Source of the DNA: Succinatimonas sp. CAG:777
GTDB lineage: Bacteria > Pseudomonadota > Gammaproteobacteria > Enterobacterales > Succinivibrionaceae
Length of the DNA: 56,106 nt
Assembly: GCA_000431835.1 (NCBI GenBank)
Contig: HF987909.1
Coordinates: 1-56,106 of the forward strand
Direction: 5' to 3'
Under the pieces are notes generated by a model that was given only the letters and a program-made list of their open reading frames with translations, was not told the origin of the DNA and made no database searches. A program made the position numbers and the translations under genes. Shown here piece after piece: positions 1-7,307 of this stretch (its first letter is position 1; every line of letters starts with the position of its first letter).

Positions 1-125
1 TTTATAACATTTGGCTTATTTAAGCCTTTTGTCGTTTTCTGTCTCGTTTCAAACTACACTGATTCATAAAAATACATAAAAAAATCGGATTTTTACTTAT
101 TTTTAGGTGCTTTTTAGCTCTCTTT

Positions 126-397
126 TTATCTGCCACCTTCAGAATAGTATCTTGCCATATCCCAAATCACATCTATGCAATCGTCTATGATCGCTTTTAT
201 ATTTTCAAATTCCTCTTCAGAATATCCTTCAAGTAATGTTATGTTGTCTTTTGGCAGATACACTTCTAATTTCTTGAATTTGCCAGTGGTCCATCAGGAG
301 ATTCAGCATAGATCCTAACTTGTTCTATACCATCGATTATCTTTATATCCGATGTTAAGATATCAAGATCTTTTTCTCCGAAAAAAGGAAACATCAT
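126..397 (-). pseudogene. Frameshifted small acidic protein, about 90 residues
   Basis: A coding-like stretch starts with a double ATG (MMFPFFGEKDLD) at 397 and reads well to about position 280, where the frame hits a stop after SPDGPLANSRN. Shifting by one base near 283-288 restores a reading frame (GKFKKLEVYLPKDN, then SEEEFENIKAIIDD) that runs to a TAA at 126. The span is 272 bases, not a multiple of three, as a single-base indel would give. Composition and acidic C-terminus look like a real small bacterial protein; I do not recognise the family. A sequencing error would make this an intact gene of about 90 codons. It lies downstream of the zeta-toxin genes on the same strand and may once have been part of that cassette. 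Confidence 0.6.
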
Positions 398-612
398 AAT
401 CTAGTATCCTTATATTTGAGTCTTTCTGAAGTTTTTACGTTCATAAGTTGTTAGATACGTTGTTTTTAAGTGCCTAAATCACTTTATATAGACGTTTGTA
501 TCTAAAAACAAAGTAACTTACCGTTGATTGCTTTAATCTCTCTATAAGCGTTTAAATAGCGTATTAGCACTATTGGTAGAGTTAATTGAATGGAAGATTA
601 GAAGAGCTTTCT

Positions 613-671
613 AAGGCAAACTGCGTTTTTCAGAGGATATATAGATCCTTTGATATGTCGATGTTTGCCTT
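613..671 (-). other. Structured element downstream of the zeta-type gene
   Basis: AAGGCAAAC at 613-621 pairs with GTTTGCCTT at 663-671. Inside this 9-bp stem a second hairpin, AGGAT at 632-636 with ATCCT at 644-648, can form. The element is in the 3' untranslated region of the minus-strand cassette ending at 707. No clear T-run follows, so it is not a typical terminator. The rest of 398-706 shows no other gene or site that I can support. Confidence 0.35.
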
Positions 672-706
672 GTGCTGTTAAGCTTTCATAAGGAATCACT
701 CTTGTA

Positions 707-1687
707 TTAGATCTTAGTGTTCAGTTCTTTTGTGATAGCTATCGATGGTAGTTGATTTTGAGCGTTGTTCAATGAATCAAAGATCATTTCACCTGTAACT
801 CCAAAGACCGAGAATCTGTCTACAATTCCTGACTTAAATACTGTATCAGCATTTTCTGGTAAGCAGTTCACTACAAGATCATGATGATCTTTAGCAGTAA
901 ATCTCTCTTTACCATCATTTTCATTAAGACCAATTTCATAGCGAGATAAACATCTGCTCCAGCTTACTTCACTAGGGCAGGTCTTGATGTAGACATTGGT
1001 CTTATAGTGATGATCTTTAAGATCCTGTAAGGTTTTTAATGGTGTTTTAGCTGTTCTAAAGGTGCCTTCAATGATGATGTTGTATTTCTCATTAAGTGCT
1101 CTGTTTAAAACAGCTTCAGTCAGCTTACCTGCAAAGCTTCCGGTGATCTTAGAGCTGTCTTTACCATATTTTAATTGGATCTCATCAAAGTAAGGATGCC
1201 AGCATCTAAACTCATCACCATTGATACTAATGCTATTTGGAAGCTCTCTTTTAATGTATTCTGTAAGATATGCTTTTCTAGCTCCTGGTTGACCGCCTAG
1301 TACGTAACCTTCAGGAGTGTCGCTGTTAGATGGTGTGATGCTTCCAAAATTGGTTATGTAAGCAAAGACGTTATCGATAATCTTTTTTGATGGTGCAAGA
1401 TCTTCAACTGCATCAGGAAGAGAGGTGCTATCAGATAATGAACAATCAAGTAAGTTCACAGGATGGTCTTTGACACTGTTTTTTAGCGCTGAAAGCTCAG
1501 ATCTTATAGCAACAGCGTCGATATCTTTTGGTGCTTTTGCTAATAGAGTTTCTCTTAGATCTCCACAGCTTTTTAATTCCTTACAAAAGGTGTGAGTCTG
1601 AGGATTGTTGTGTGTCCTAGAGGCAATGTAAGCAATGGTAGCTGCAACCTCTTCCATAAGCACATCTTTTTCCATGAGTTCGCTCAT
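707..1687 (-). CDS. Zeta-toxin-type kinase with fused N-terminal antitoxin-like domain and degenerate P-loop
   Basis: 326 residues. Residues about 125-250 resemble the zeta/PezT toxin fold, whose known members phosphorylate UDP-activated amino sugars. Visible motifs are GGQPGARKA (131-139) at the P-loop, NGDEFR followed by WHP (156-165), and EGTFR (207-211). The usual zeta P-loop ends AGK[ST]; here it reads ARKA, losing the last glycine and the Ser/Thr after the lysine, so ATP binding may be impaired. Residues 1-75 align with the 77-aa protein at 2441-2674 (shared MEK start, a D-[LI]-R-[DE] motif and SEL/NEL-K spacing), so this looks like an antitoxin-toxin fusion. An AGGAG six bases before the ATG fixes the start. 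It follows the zeta gene by 72 bp on the same strand, probably in one transcript. It may be an inactive decoy, immunity protein or self-neutralised toxin; that role is inference. Confidence 0.75.
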   Translation of the reverse strand: MSELMEKDVLMEEVAATIAYIASRTHNNPQTHTFCKELKSCGDLRETLLAKAPKDIDAVAIRSELSALKNSVKDHPVNLLDCSLSDSTSLPDAVEDLAPSKKIIDNVFAYITNFGSITPSNSDTPEGYVLGGQPGARKAYLTEYIKRELPNSISINGDEFRCWHPYFDEIQLKYGKDSSKITGSFAGKLTEAVLNRALNEKYNIIIEGTFRTAKTPLKTLQDLKDHHYKTNVYIKTCPSEVSWSRCLSRYEIGLNENDGKERFTAKDHHDLVVNCLPENADTVFKSGIVDRFSVFGVTGEMIFDSLNNAQNQLPSIAITKELNTKI

Positions 1688-1759
1688 CTTTATCTCCTAA
1701 GATTTATAACTTGAATGAAATTTCCCTTTTGTCTTATCGGGCTTTACATAAATTGGTAA

Positions 1760-2428
1760 CTATTGTTGCCACAGACTTTGTCTTTCTATTTGAGGTGAAG
1801 ATGTAATCTCCTCTACAGCATCTCTTACTCTTTTTTCTATTTTGCTGTTGCATGGGAACAGCTGATAGCTGTGATCTTTTTTAGTTAAAGCTGTCTGATA
1901 CATCTGGGTATTGTCATAGACAACTGCTACATCTGCTTTGTTAAGTAAAAGAGGGAACATCTTAAAAGATCGGGTAAAGCGTCTTTTGATGTCATCAGCA
2001 TCAATGATGTGTCCTCCCATCTTTACTCTTTGAGCTACTCGATTGAGGTGAGTAACAGCACTCGTTAACATTACGTAGATAAGGGCAACCTTATAATTAT
2101 GACTATGAGCTTTATCTATCAGTCTTAGAGTTGTCTCAGATGTAGCTGTAGTTTCAATACCAAAGTCTTTACCTTGCTTGAAAAATATCTCACGCTCTTT
2201 TAAAGCAATTTTGCCAGCTTTTAGGTTAATCTTAACTTGTTCTTCGTGAGGTAAATCGCTAATAGAGTTAGCTCCTAATTCATTGGCCAGCTTTTTGGCA
2301 TAGACATCAGGATTGATGACTGGCAGGCAATTTACCAATTGAGGATCTTGCTCATAAGCTGTAGATTTACCTGCTCCGTTGACACCTGCGATAATCACTA
2401 GGACTTTATCAAAATTAGGCTTAGGCAT
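1760..2428 (-). CDS. Zeta-toxin family P-loop kinase
   Basis: 222 residues. A canonical Walker A, AGVNGAGKST, lies at residues 14-23; INPD (39-42 region) matches the substrate-binding Asn-Asp segment of zeta toxins, followed by the IETT motif typical of the 'fETT' strand. Known relatives phosphorylate UDP-N-acetylglucosamine and poison wall synthesis, though this short sub-family also contains kinases of unknown substrate. The start has an AGGA seven bases upstream. The upstream 77-aa gene ends 12 bp before it, the normal spacing of an antitoxin-toxin pair, and the next downstream gene is a second, fused zeta-type protein. All catalytic motifs I can read are intact, in contrast to that neighbour. 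Family assignment is firm; toxicity is inferred. Confidence 0.8.
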   Translation of the reverse strand: MPKPNFDKVLVIIAGVNGAGKSTAYEQDPQLVNCLPVINPDVYAKKLANELGANSISDLPHEEQVKINLKAGKIALKEREIFFKQGKDFGIETTATSETTLRLIDKAHSHNYKVALIYVMLTSAVTHLNRVAQRVKMGGHIIDADDIKRRFTRSFKMFPLLLNKADVAVVYDNTQMYQTALTKKDHSYQLFPCNSKIEKRVRDAVEEITSSPQIERQSLWQQ

Positions 2429-2440
2429 AGTTTTGTCCTA

Positions 2441-2674
2441 TCAGTCCAAAATTTCTGGTAGATCAACATATTTCTCTTTTATAGACTTAAGTTCATTCAA
2501 TACGTCATCACGAGAAATTTCTTTGTATGATGTGCTTAAAAGGAAGTCTCTGATATCTGCGCATCTATTAAACTCATCAGGTAAATCAGCATTATCTAGG
2601 AATCTGTTAGAAATGAATGCTGCTGTTTCAGATACATCCAACAGAAGATCTTCTTTTTCCATAATGGTACACAT
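2441..2674 (-). CDS. Small antitoxin-like protein paired with the zeta kinase
   Basis: 77 residues, acidic and predicted mostly helical, with no recognised DNA-binding motif. The start ATG (MCTIMEKEDLL) has AGAGG seven bases upstream. It sits directly before the zeta-kinase gene with a 12-bp gap, where epsilon-type antitoxins are encoded. Its whole length resembles residues 1-75 of the fused zeta-type protein at 707-1687: MEKEDLLLDVSETAAFISNR against MEKDVLMEEVAATIAYIASR. That repeated association with a zeta domain, once alone and once fused, is the main evidence for an antitoxin role. It is not obviously homologous to classical epsilon or PezA, so the family call is by context. Confidence 0.6.
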   Translation of the reverse strand: MCTIMEKEDLLLDVSETAAFISNRFLDNADLPDEFNRCADIRDFLLSTSYKEISRDDVLNELKSIKEKYVDLPEILD

Positions 2675-2834
2675 ATTGTTTACCTCTTAATCAGACTTAA
2701 CTTAAGTAAATACAGCTTGTTCTATCTGTCTTAGTACAGGTCTATCCTGTTCTAGGATGTAAATCTCCAAGTTGTTGATACACACAAAGCAGATCTTTGA
2801 ACAAGATGATTGGTGTATGTAGTTGCAGGCTCAC

Positions 2835-3149
2835 TTAAAACTCGTCTGGATATGCTTTTTTAGCTTTGGATAGATTTAGATATTGTATAGACTTAAAGCT
2901 ACCTGCAATTTTTGATGCTATTGCAGAAAAAGGTTCTACAGGAATTTTAAAGAGCAAAGCCAAAGCTTCTGTTTTAAGCCCCTTATCAATAAGAGAGCCA
3001 TCTTTTTTATAGATCTCAAGTATTTCATCTTCAGTCATATCAATGTCACACTTTTCTCTGCAAGCATAATAATCTTCCCATTCTTCTTTTGTCAGTTCTG
3101 GAAAATCTCTATATTTGGGAGGATTTGGTAATTTGTCAGGGATCTTCAT
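2835..3149 (-). CDS. Standalone module of unknown function (paralogue of the next gene's N-terminus)
   Basis: 104 residues from the ATG at 3149, chosen because GAGGAG lies seven bases upstream; a longer frame back to 3218 lacks such a site. The protein has a [LM]T-x-[ED]-x-WE-[DE]-Y-[YF] block near residue 20, a DEI motif near 41 and a C-terminal LNLSKAKKAYPDEF. These three blocks match in order the first 105 residues of the protein at 3300-4331 (for example FNLSQAKKKYPKEF), so the two share a domain. No signal peptide, membrane segment or catalytic motif is visible. I do not recognise the family. It lies between that gene and the antitoxin-like gene, all on one strand. Confidence 0.65.
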   Translation of the reverse strand: MKIPDKLPNPPKYRDFPELTKEEWEDYYACREKCDIDMTEDEILEIYKKDGSLIDKGLKTEALALLFKIPVEPFSAIASKIAGSFKSIQYLNLSKAKKAYPDEF

Positions 3150-3299
3150 ATTTGAGCTCCTCTCGTTGTTTGTAAAATTGATTGTATTTAACAAGGTGGT
3201 GATACTAACCTTGAGCAAGTATCACCTTCTCCTTTTATGAAGAACTTTGTCCTTATGCTGTTTTAGATTGATGTTATATTTAAAGAGCAATGGATAAAA

Positions 3300-4331
3300 C
3301 TAAGCAAACTCCTTAAGTTGCTTATCAATATTTTTGATGATACGTTCTCTTCTCTTACTGTACGCTATAGCAATTAGGCTGTCTGGATTATGAGTTACGT
3401 ATTCATCCATGAGAGGGATCTGTTTTTGTTGGTATAAGTATTTTGAACGTTTAAATGCTGTATAGCGAGTAAACGATAGTTGTGTAAATCCTACAGACAT
3501 GGAGAAAGAATTCTTGAGTTTGTTCAAGTGAGAGAGATGATGTTTTTGACAATAAACCAAATTGTCGGATGGCAAACCGTTATAGCTTTTTGATCCAAGC
3601 TGTGAAATGGCACCAATAATACAATGTTTGTATGGTTCATATGTACTGAAATAACAGGTAAAACTAAAAATAACTCTTAGGACATCCCACTTATTCAAAA
3701 GAGTCATGTTAGTTTTGATGTCCTTTGGCGATTTATTATAGATTCGCTCTGTTTTGTAGCTAATAGCTAGAAGATATAATTCTACTTCAGTTATTTTTAG
3801 TAAATTATTCTCAGATGCGATTTTTGTAATTATTTTACATAACTTATCATAGAGGAGATCTTGAAGCTTTATATTTGCAAATTTATCTTGCTGAAATAAT
3901 CTAATTAAGTGAGCTTGTATTCTACACAGAGCATCAACTTCATCCTTGCTTAAACGATCTTTTGCCCCAATTGTTTCATCTTCTTCATTTGGATTTGAAT
4001 CTGCCTTTACACCAAATTCTTTAGGATACTTCTTCTTTGCCTGAGATAAGTTAAATTCTTGAATAACCTTATATCCACCAGTACACTTGAAGATAAATGC
4101 TAAATCAGCGTCAAGAGGTAATGACGCTACTAGCTTGCCTGCTACTTCATCTTTTCCCTGAAGGTATAGATTATTTATCTCTTCTATTTTTGAATTGATC
4201 TCATCGTTAGACATTTCAACATCTAACTTGTCTCTCAAAGAGAAATATTCTTCCCAATCCTTTTCTGTCATTGGATGGCAAAGTATGTTTTCGCCTACAG
4301 GATAATTTGGCAATTCGAGTGTAGTTTTCAT
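3300..4331 (-). CDS. Two-part protein: small module fused to a larger helical domain, unknown function
   Basis: 343 residues; AGAGG six bases before the ATG supports the start. Residues 1-105 are homologous to the 104-aa protein encoded next to it. A short charged linker (SNPNEEDETIGAKDR) at about 110-128 leads to a larger, mainly helical C-terminal region of about 215 residues, rich in Lys, Tyr and Leu, with a HHLSHLNKLKNSF stretch and a basic end. I see no nuclease, ATPase or helix-turn-helix motif with confidence. The arrangement repeats that of the zeta locus downstream, where a small protein also occurs both alone and as an N-terminal domain. Function unknown; an effector with a fused neutralising domain is a speculative reading. 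Confidence 0.65.
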   Translation of the reverse strand: MKTTLELPNYPVGENILCHPMTEKDWEEYFSLRDKLDVEMSNDEINSKIEEINNLYLQGKDEVAGKLVASLPLDADLAFIFKCTGGYKVIQEFNLSQAKKKYPKEFGVKADSNPNEEDETIGAKDRLSKDEVDALCRIQAHLIRLFQQDKFANIKLQDLLYDKLCKIITKIASENNLLKITEVELYLLAISYKTERIYNKSPKDIKTNMTLLNKWDVLRVIFSFTCYFSTYEPYKHCIIGAISQLGSKSYNGLPSDNLVYCQKHHLSHLNKLKNSFSMSVGFTQLSFTRYTAFKRSKYLYQQKQIPLMDEYVTHNPDSLIAIAYSKRRERIIKNIDKQLKEFA

Positions 4332-4385
4332 ATAAAACCTCTAAAAGTAGTTGAAAAATCAGTGTATTACTCTTTAAACACTGTA

Positions 4386-5000
4386 TCAGTTATTATTCAT
4401 ACGATTGCGTTCAGCTGCAGCAGTTGCTTCTTTTTCACTCTGTTCTCTCTGTTCAGTTGCAATATCAGCTGAAATTCTGTCTCTAATAGCCTTTTCAACC
4501 CTTTCTTGAGCAAGTTCCTGTTCATAGATATTCTTTGCCATCATCAGATCAGCACATCTTCCACTTGATATGTATTCAAGGAACTTACCACAAGCATGAG
4601 CAGTGCAATACTTTTCGCCTAGTACTGATGCTGCTTGCTGATAGAAAGACTGGTACTGAGGTGAGCTAAAGATATGTTCGATGCTTTTAACTGTGCTTAC
4701 ATCGTCTTTTCTTTCTCTGATAGTAAAGATTGCAATAATGATGGCACTTATAGCAATTAAGATACCTAAGAACAGGTTTCGTCCTAAAAATTCATCTATA
4801 TAGTCGCCTATGTAAATTAGCTTTAAAAACCAGCCTAAAAAGCAAGCAAATATTGGAGAGAGAAACACCAGTTTTAAAATGGTGATAATGATCCAGGAAA
4901 GAGAGTGTTGTTTGGTATAGCCATATGATCTTTCAAGACCTTCGAAGTAGTCAAAGTTCTGCTTACAAGCTGAAAGAAATTGAAGTAGTTGCTCATTCAT
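4386..5000 (-). CDS. Two-TM inner-membrane protein with charged coiled-coil tail
   Basis: 204 residues starting at the ATG at 5000, which has AAGGAG nine bases upstream; the frame stays open to 5039 without a better site. Two hydrophobic segments (about residues 35-63 and 74-94) form a hairpin. A soluble region of about 110 residues follows, with three Cys in CTAHACGKF and SSGRCAD. The C-terminus is a Glu/Arg/Ala-rich helix (EQELAQERVEKAIRDR, then EREQSEKEATAAAERN-like repeats) likely to form a coiled coil. Family not recognised. It follows a lipoprotein gene and precedes the two-part protein gene on the same strand, so the cassette has membrane components. Confidence 0.65.
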   Translation of the reverse strand: MNEQLLQFLSACKQNFDYFEGLERSYGYTKQHSLSWIIITILKLVFLSPIFACFLGWFLKLIYIGDYIDEFLGRNLFLGILIAISAIIIAIFTIRERKDDVSTVKSIEHIFSSPQYQSFYQQAASVLGEKYCTAHACGKFLEYISSGRCADLMMAKNIYEQELAQERVEKAIRDRISADIATEQREQSEKEATAAAERNRMNNN

Positions 5001-5052
5001 AAAATAGGCTCCTTTTAAAGTTGCCTTGCCTTTTGGCAAGGCAGATTAAATA

Positions 5053-5430
5053 CTATTCAGCCTCAGATTCTTTCTTCCACTTTGCAATCAGCTCTTTTGG
5101 AGCGTTTCTACATTTATCATTTTTAGCTTTCTCTTCAGGAGATAGATTAAAATCTTGATACATACAGTCTGTAGCTTTTTTTCTTAAATTTCGTAACTCT
5201 TCTCCATAAGAGCCTAATTTCTTAACTTTGCACTGTTCTAAAAAGTCAGAAGCGTTGTCAATTTTTCCCTGACGAGCAAGTTCTTTTAAAGCTTCTTTAG
5301 CTCCATATTTGCCACCATCAAAAGGAGTAGTGCAATAGTAATTGTTAGGCTCAATCTTCTTTTCTCCACAACCTGATAAAACTACAGTTGAAGCAACTAG
5401 CGCTAAGGCAATTACAGATATCTTTTTCAT
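5053..5430 (-). CDS. Small lipoprotein of unknown function
   Basis: 125 residues from the ATG at 5430 (AAGGA eight bases upstream); the frame continues upstream but the signal peptide starts here. MKKISVIALALVASTVV followed by the lipobox LSGC is a clear signal peptidase II site, leaving a mature protein of about 103 residues anchored by Cys22. The mature part is Lys/Glu-rich, with four further Cys (in NYYCTTPF, LEQCKVK, ATDCMYQ and DKCRN) that could form two disulfides. It is the most upstream gene of the minus-strand cassette, ahead of the two-TM protein by 52 bp. No family recognised. Confidence 0.75.
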   Translation of the reverse strand: MKKISVIALALVASTVVLSGCGEKKIEPNNYYCTTPFDGGKYGAKEALKELARQGKIDNASDFLEQCKVKKLGSYGEELRNLRKKATDCMYQDFNLSPEEKAKNDKCRNAPKELIAKWKKESEAE

Positions 5431-5972
5431 ATTCAGAATCCTTGTTAACAAACTTAATTTAATCAAAAACAACTTTTCATCAGGTGAATGTGTATAATTT
5501 ATTTGTTTTTCTTAATCATAATACTAAATTATCTGATTTTAAATAACTAGATGATAAATTAAATTAGTGGTTGCATAAATATTTGTATTTACACTAAAAA
5601 TAGTGGTGATAAAATTAAGAAAAATTTGAAATTGGTCCATTACTTACAGCGTTAAGAAAGTGAATTGCGCTTTTAAGTCTGATTAACTGTCTTTACTGTA
5701 TAGATGTTTTGAATATCTTTGCTACTGATTCGTTGCAGTCTAGTGGGCATACTATGGCTTTGAGTGGGCATTTACTGATTGTTTCTTTGTAAATATTGAA
5801 GTTGTATTCAAAGATGAATAGGTAAATCCAGATGATGCCCATAGAGATAGCTTTTGAGAAAACACTGATTTTAGTTAAAGGTTGTTGTCTATAAAGAAAC
5901 AGCTTTTGTGCCCATAAAGGTGCGACTTTTACACAGTTGAGGTAGAAGTAAATGAAACTTACAGGAGTATCT
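5431..5972. other. Divergent intergenic region with an unexplained antisense open frame
   Basis: This AT-rich region separates the minus-strand cassette from the plus-strand gene at 5973 and should hold both promoters. A minus-strand frame from an ATG at 5842 to a TAA at 5693 (49 codons) reads MGIIWIYLFIFEYN at its start and contains CPLKAIVCPLDC. The same frame stays open upstream to about 5960 with hydrophobic residues but no start codon with a ribosome binding site. It could be a remnant of a small membrane protein gene or chance. Confidence 0.35.
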
Positions 5973-6185
5973 ATGAAAGATAATGACGAAAAGTTACAGA
6001 AAGATCCTGCTCAAATCTTTTATGAAAAGTTATGTGATCCTGAGTATTTAAACCGCAATCTTGAAAAGGCTATACAAAAGAGCTTTGCTAAAGGTGTTCC
6101 TGTAGTACAGGCAGATGAAAAAGGCACTTATGAGCTCTATCCTGATGGCACTAAGAAGTACTTTCAAGATTCAGATAAAGATTAG
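5973..6185 (+). CDS. Small acidic protein of unknown function upstream of the WYL regulator
   Basis: 70 residues from the ATG at 5973, preferred over the ATG at 5952 because AGGAG lies five bases before it. The protein is charged, with the blocks KDPAQIFYEKLCDPEYL, AIQKSFAKGVPVVQADEKG and TYELYPDGTKKYF; the last looks like a short beta-hairpin (YELYPDGT). No membrane segment or motif is recognised. It is 111 bp upstream of the WYL regulator gene on the same strand and could be co-transcribed with it. Confidence 0.6.
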   Translation: MKDNDEKLQKDPAQIFYEKLCDPEYLNRNLEKAIQKSFAKGVPVVQADEKGTYELYPDGTKKYFQDSDKD

Positions 6186-6296
6186 TTCTTTACAAAATTG
6201 TCTTTAAAGACGGCTTATTTTTGCTGTTTCAATGCTAGACTTTATAGAACAGCTTTTGTAAGCACTGTAAGTTCACTAGATTTTAAAGGTGATTTT

Positions 6297-7307
6297 ATGC
6301 CTAAGAAATTCGATCCTTTAGCTAATTCTAATGCCAAGCTTTTAAGGTTATATGCCTTACTTTTAAGTGCTGATGGTGAACTTACTACAAATCAGATCAC
6401 AGATTCATTAAACTGCTCAAAACAAACTGTTTCACGCTTGGTAGACAGCATCAACTCTGAGCTTAACAATTGTGTAAAGATAAACGTAAATGGCAGAGTA
6501 AAGTCCTATTACATTGAGCATTACCGCTCAGGTCTTTATGATACTTTAGATCCTGAAGGTTTAACCTTAATTCAAATGTGCTCTAATATTGCTGATGGTA
6601 TCCTGACAACCAGCGATAAGCAAAAGCTCAATCAGACCTTAGAAAAAGCTTTGGCCTATATGCCAAGAGCAAGTAAGGGTAAAGAGCTTGATATCTTTAA
6701 TATCTGCAAGCAGAACAAAGGTTATATACGCTATGACAACTTTGATGAGGTAATTAACAGGTTAAAGCACTGCATCTTAAAACGTCACTGCTGCAAGTTC
6801 TCTTATCGCAAAACTCAAAGATCTGAGCCTAAAGAATATATCTTTGCGCCTTTAGAATTTAAGCTCTTAAAAGATGTGCTTTATGTTGCAGGTTATCTTG
6901 TGGAGATTAAAGGATATTCATGCCAAAAAGCGCATGAGGAGAGTCGATGCTTTTGTGTCCATCGTATCGTCGATGTGCAGGAGCTAGAAGCTACCAGTAG
7001 CCGTATTCCTTATGAGGCAGGTAAGAATCAGGGCTTCTATGGCTTTATGAAAGATAAGCCTGTCAAAGTTCAAGTAAAGTTTGATAAATCAGTTGAGAGC
7101 TACATTACTGATCGTATCTGGAGTGACGATCAGCATGTAGACTTTTTTGAAGAGGGCTCTTTTATGCTTACTTTTACTGTACAAAGCGTTCCAGAGCTCA
7201 TCTCATTTGTATTAAGTTTTGGCAACAAAGCAGAACTTGTAAGTCCTGATAACTTACGCAATGAAATCCAAAGAGTCATAGGTTCTATGAGAGAGCAATA
7301 CCTTTGA
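6297..7307 (+). CDS. WYL-domain transcriptional regulator
   Basis: 336 residues from the ATG at 6297 (AAAGGTGA seven bases upstream); an upstream TTG frame is unlikely to be used. The N-terminus carries a winged helix-turn-helix (ELTTNQITDSLNCSKQTVSRLVDSI, about residues 25-50). The middle and C-terminus match the WYL ligand-sensing region: KFSYRKTQRSEPKEY then APLEFKLLKDVLYVAGYL, about 170-205, and a C-terminal extension. WYL proteins commonly repress or activate DNA-damage and phage-defence genes on binding nucleic acid or nucleotide ligands. Its last 54 bases overlap, antisense, the 3' end of the helicase gene. Neighbouring helicase, ATPase and macrodomain genes make a defence-related regulon plausible. 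Confidence 0.85.
   Translation: MPKKFDPLANSNAKLLRLYALLLSADGELTTNQITDSLNCSKQTVSRLVDSINSELNNCVKINVNGRVKSYYIEHYRSGLYDTLDPEGLTLIQMCSNIADGILTTSDKQKLNQTLEKALAYMPRASKGKELDIFNICKQNKGYIRYDNFDEVINRLKHCILKRHCCKFSYRKTQRSEPKEYIFAPLEFKLLKDVLYVAGYLVEIKGYSCQKAHEESRCFCVHRIVDVQELEATSSRIPYEAGKNQGFYGFMKDKPVKVQVKFDKSVESYITDRIWSDDQHVDFFEEGSFMLTFTVQSVPELISFVLSFGNKAELVSPDNLRNEIQRVIGSMREQYL

Noticed and set aside
2379..2690. Plus-strand 103-codon frame opposite the zeta and antitoxin-like genes
   Set aside because: It is antisense to two well-supported genes with their own ribosome binding sites, and its Ser-rich content mirrors their codons.
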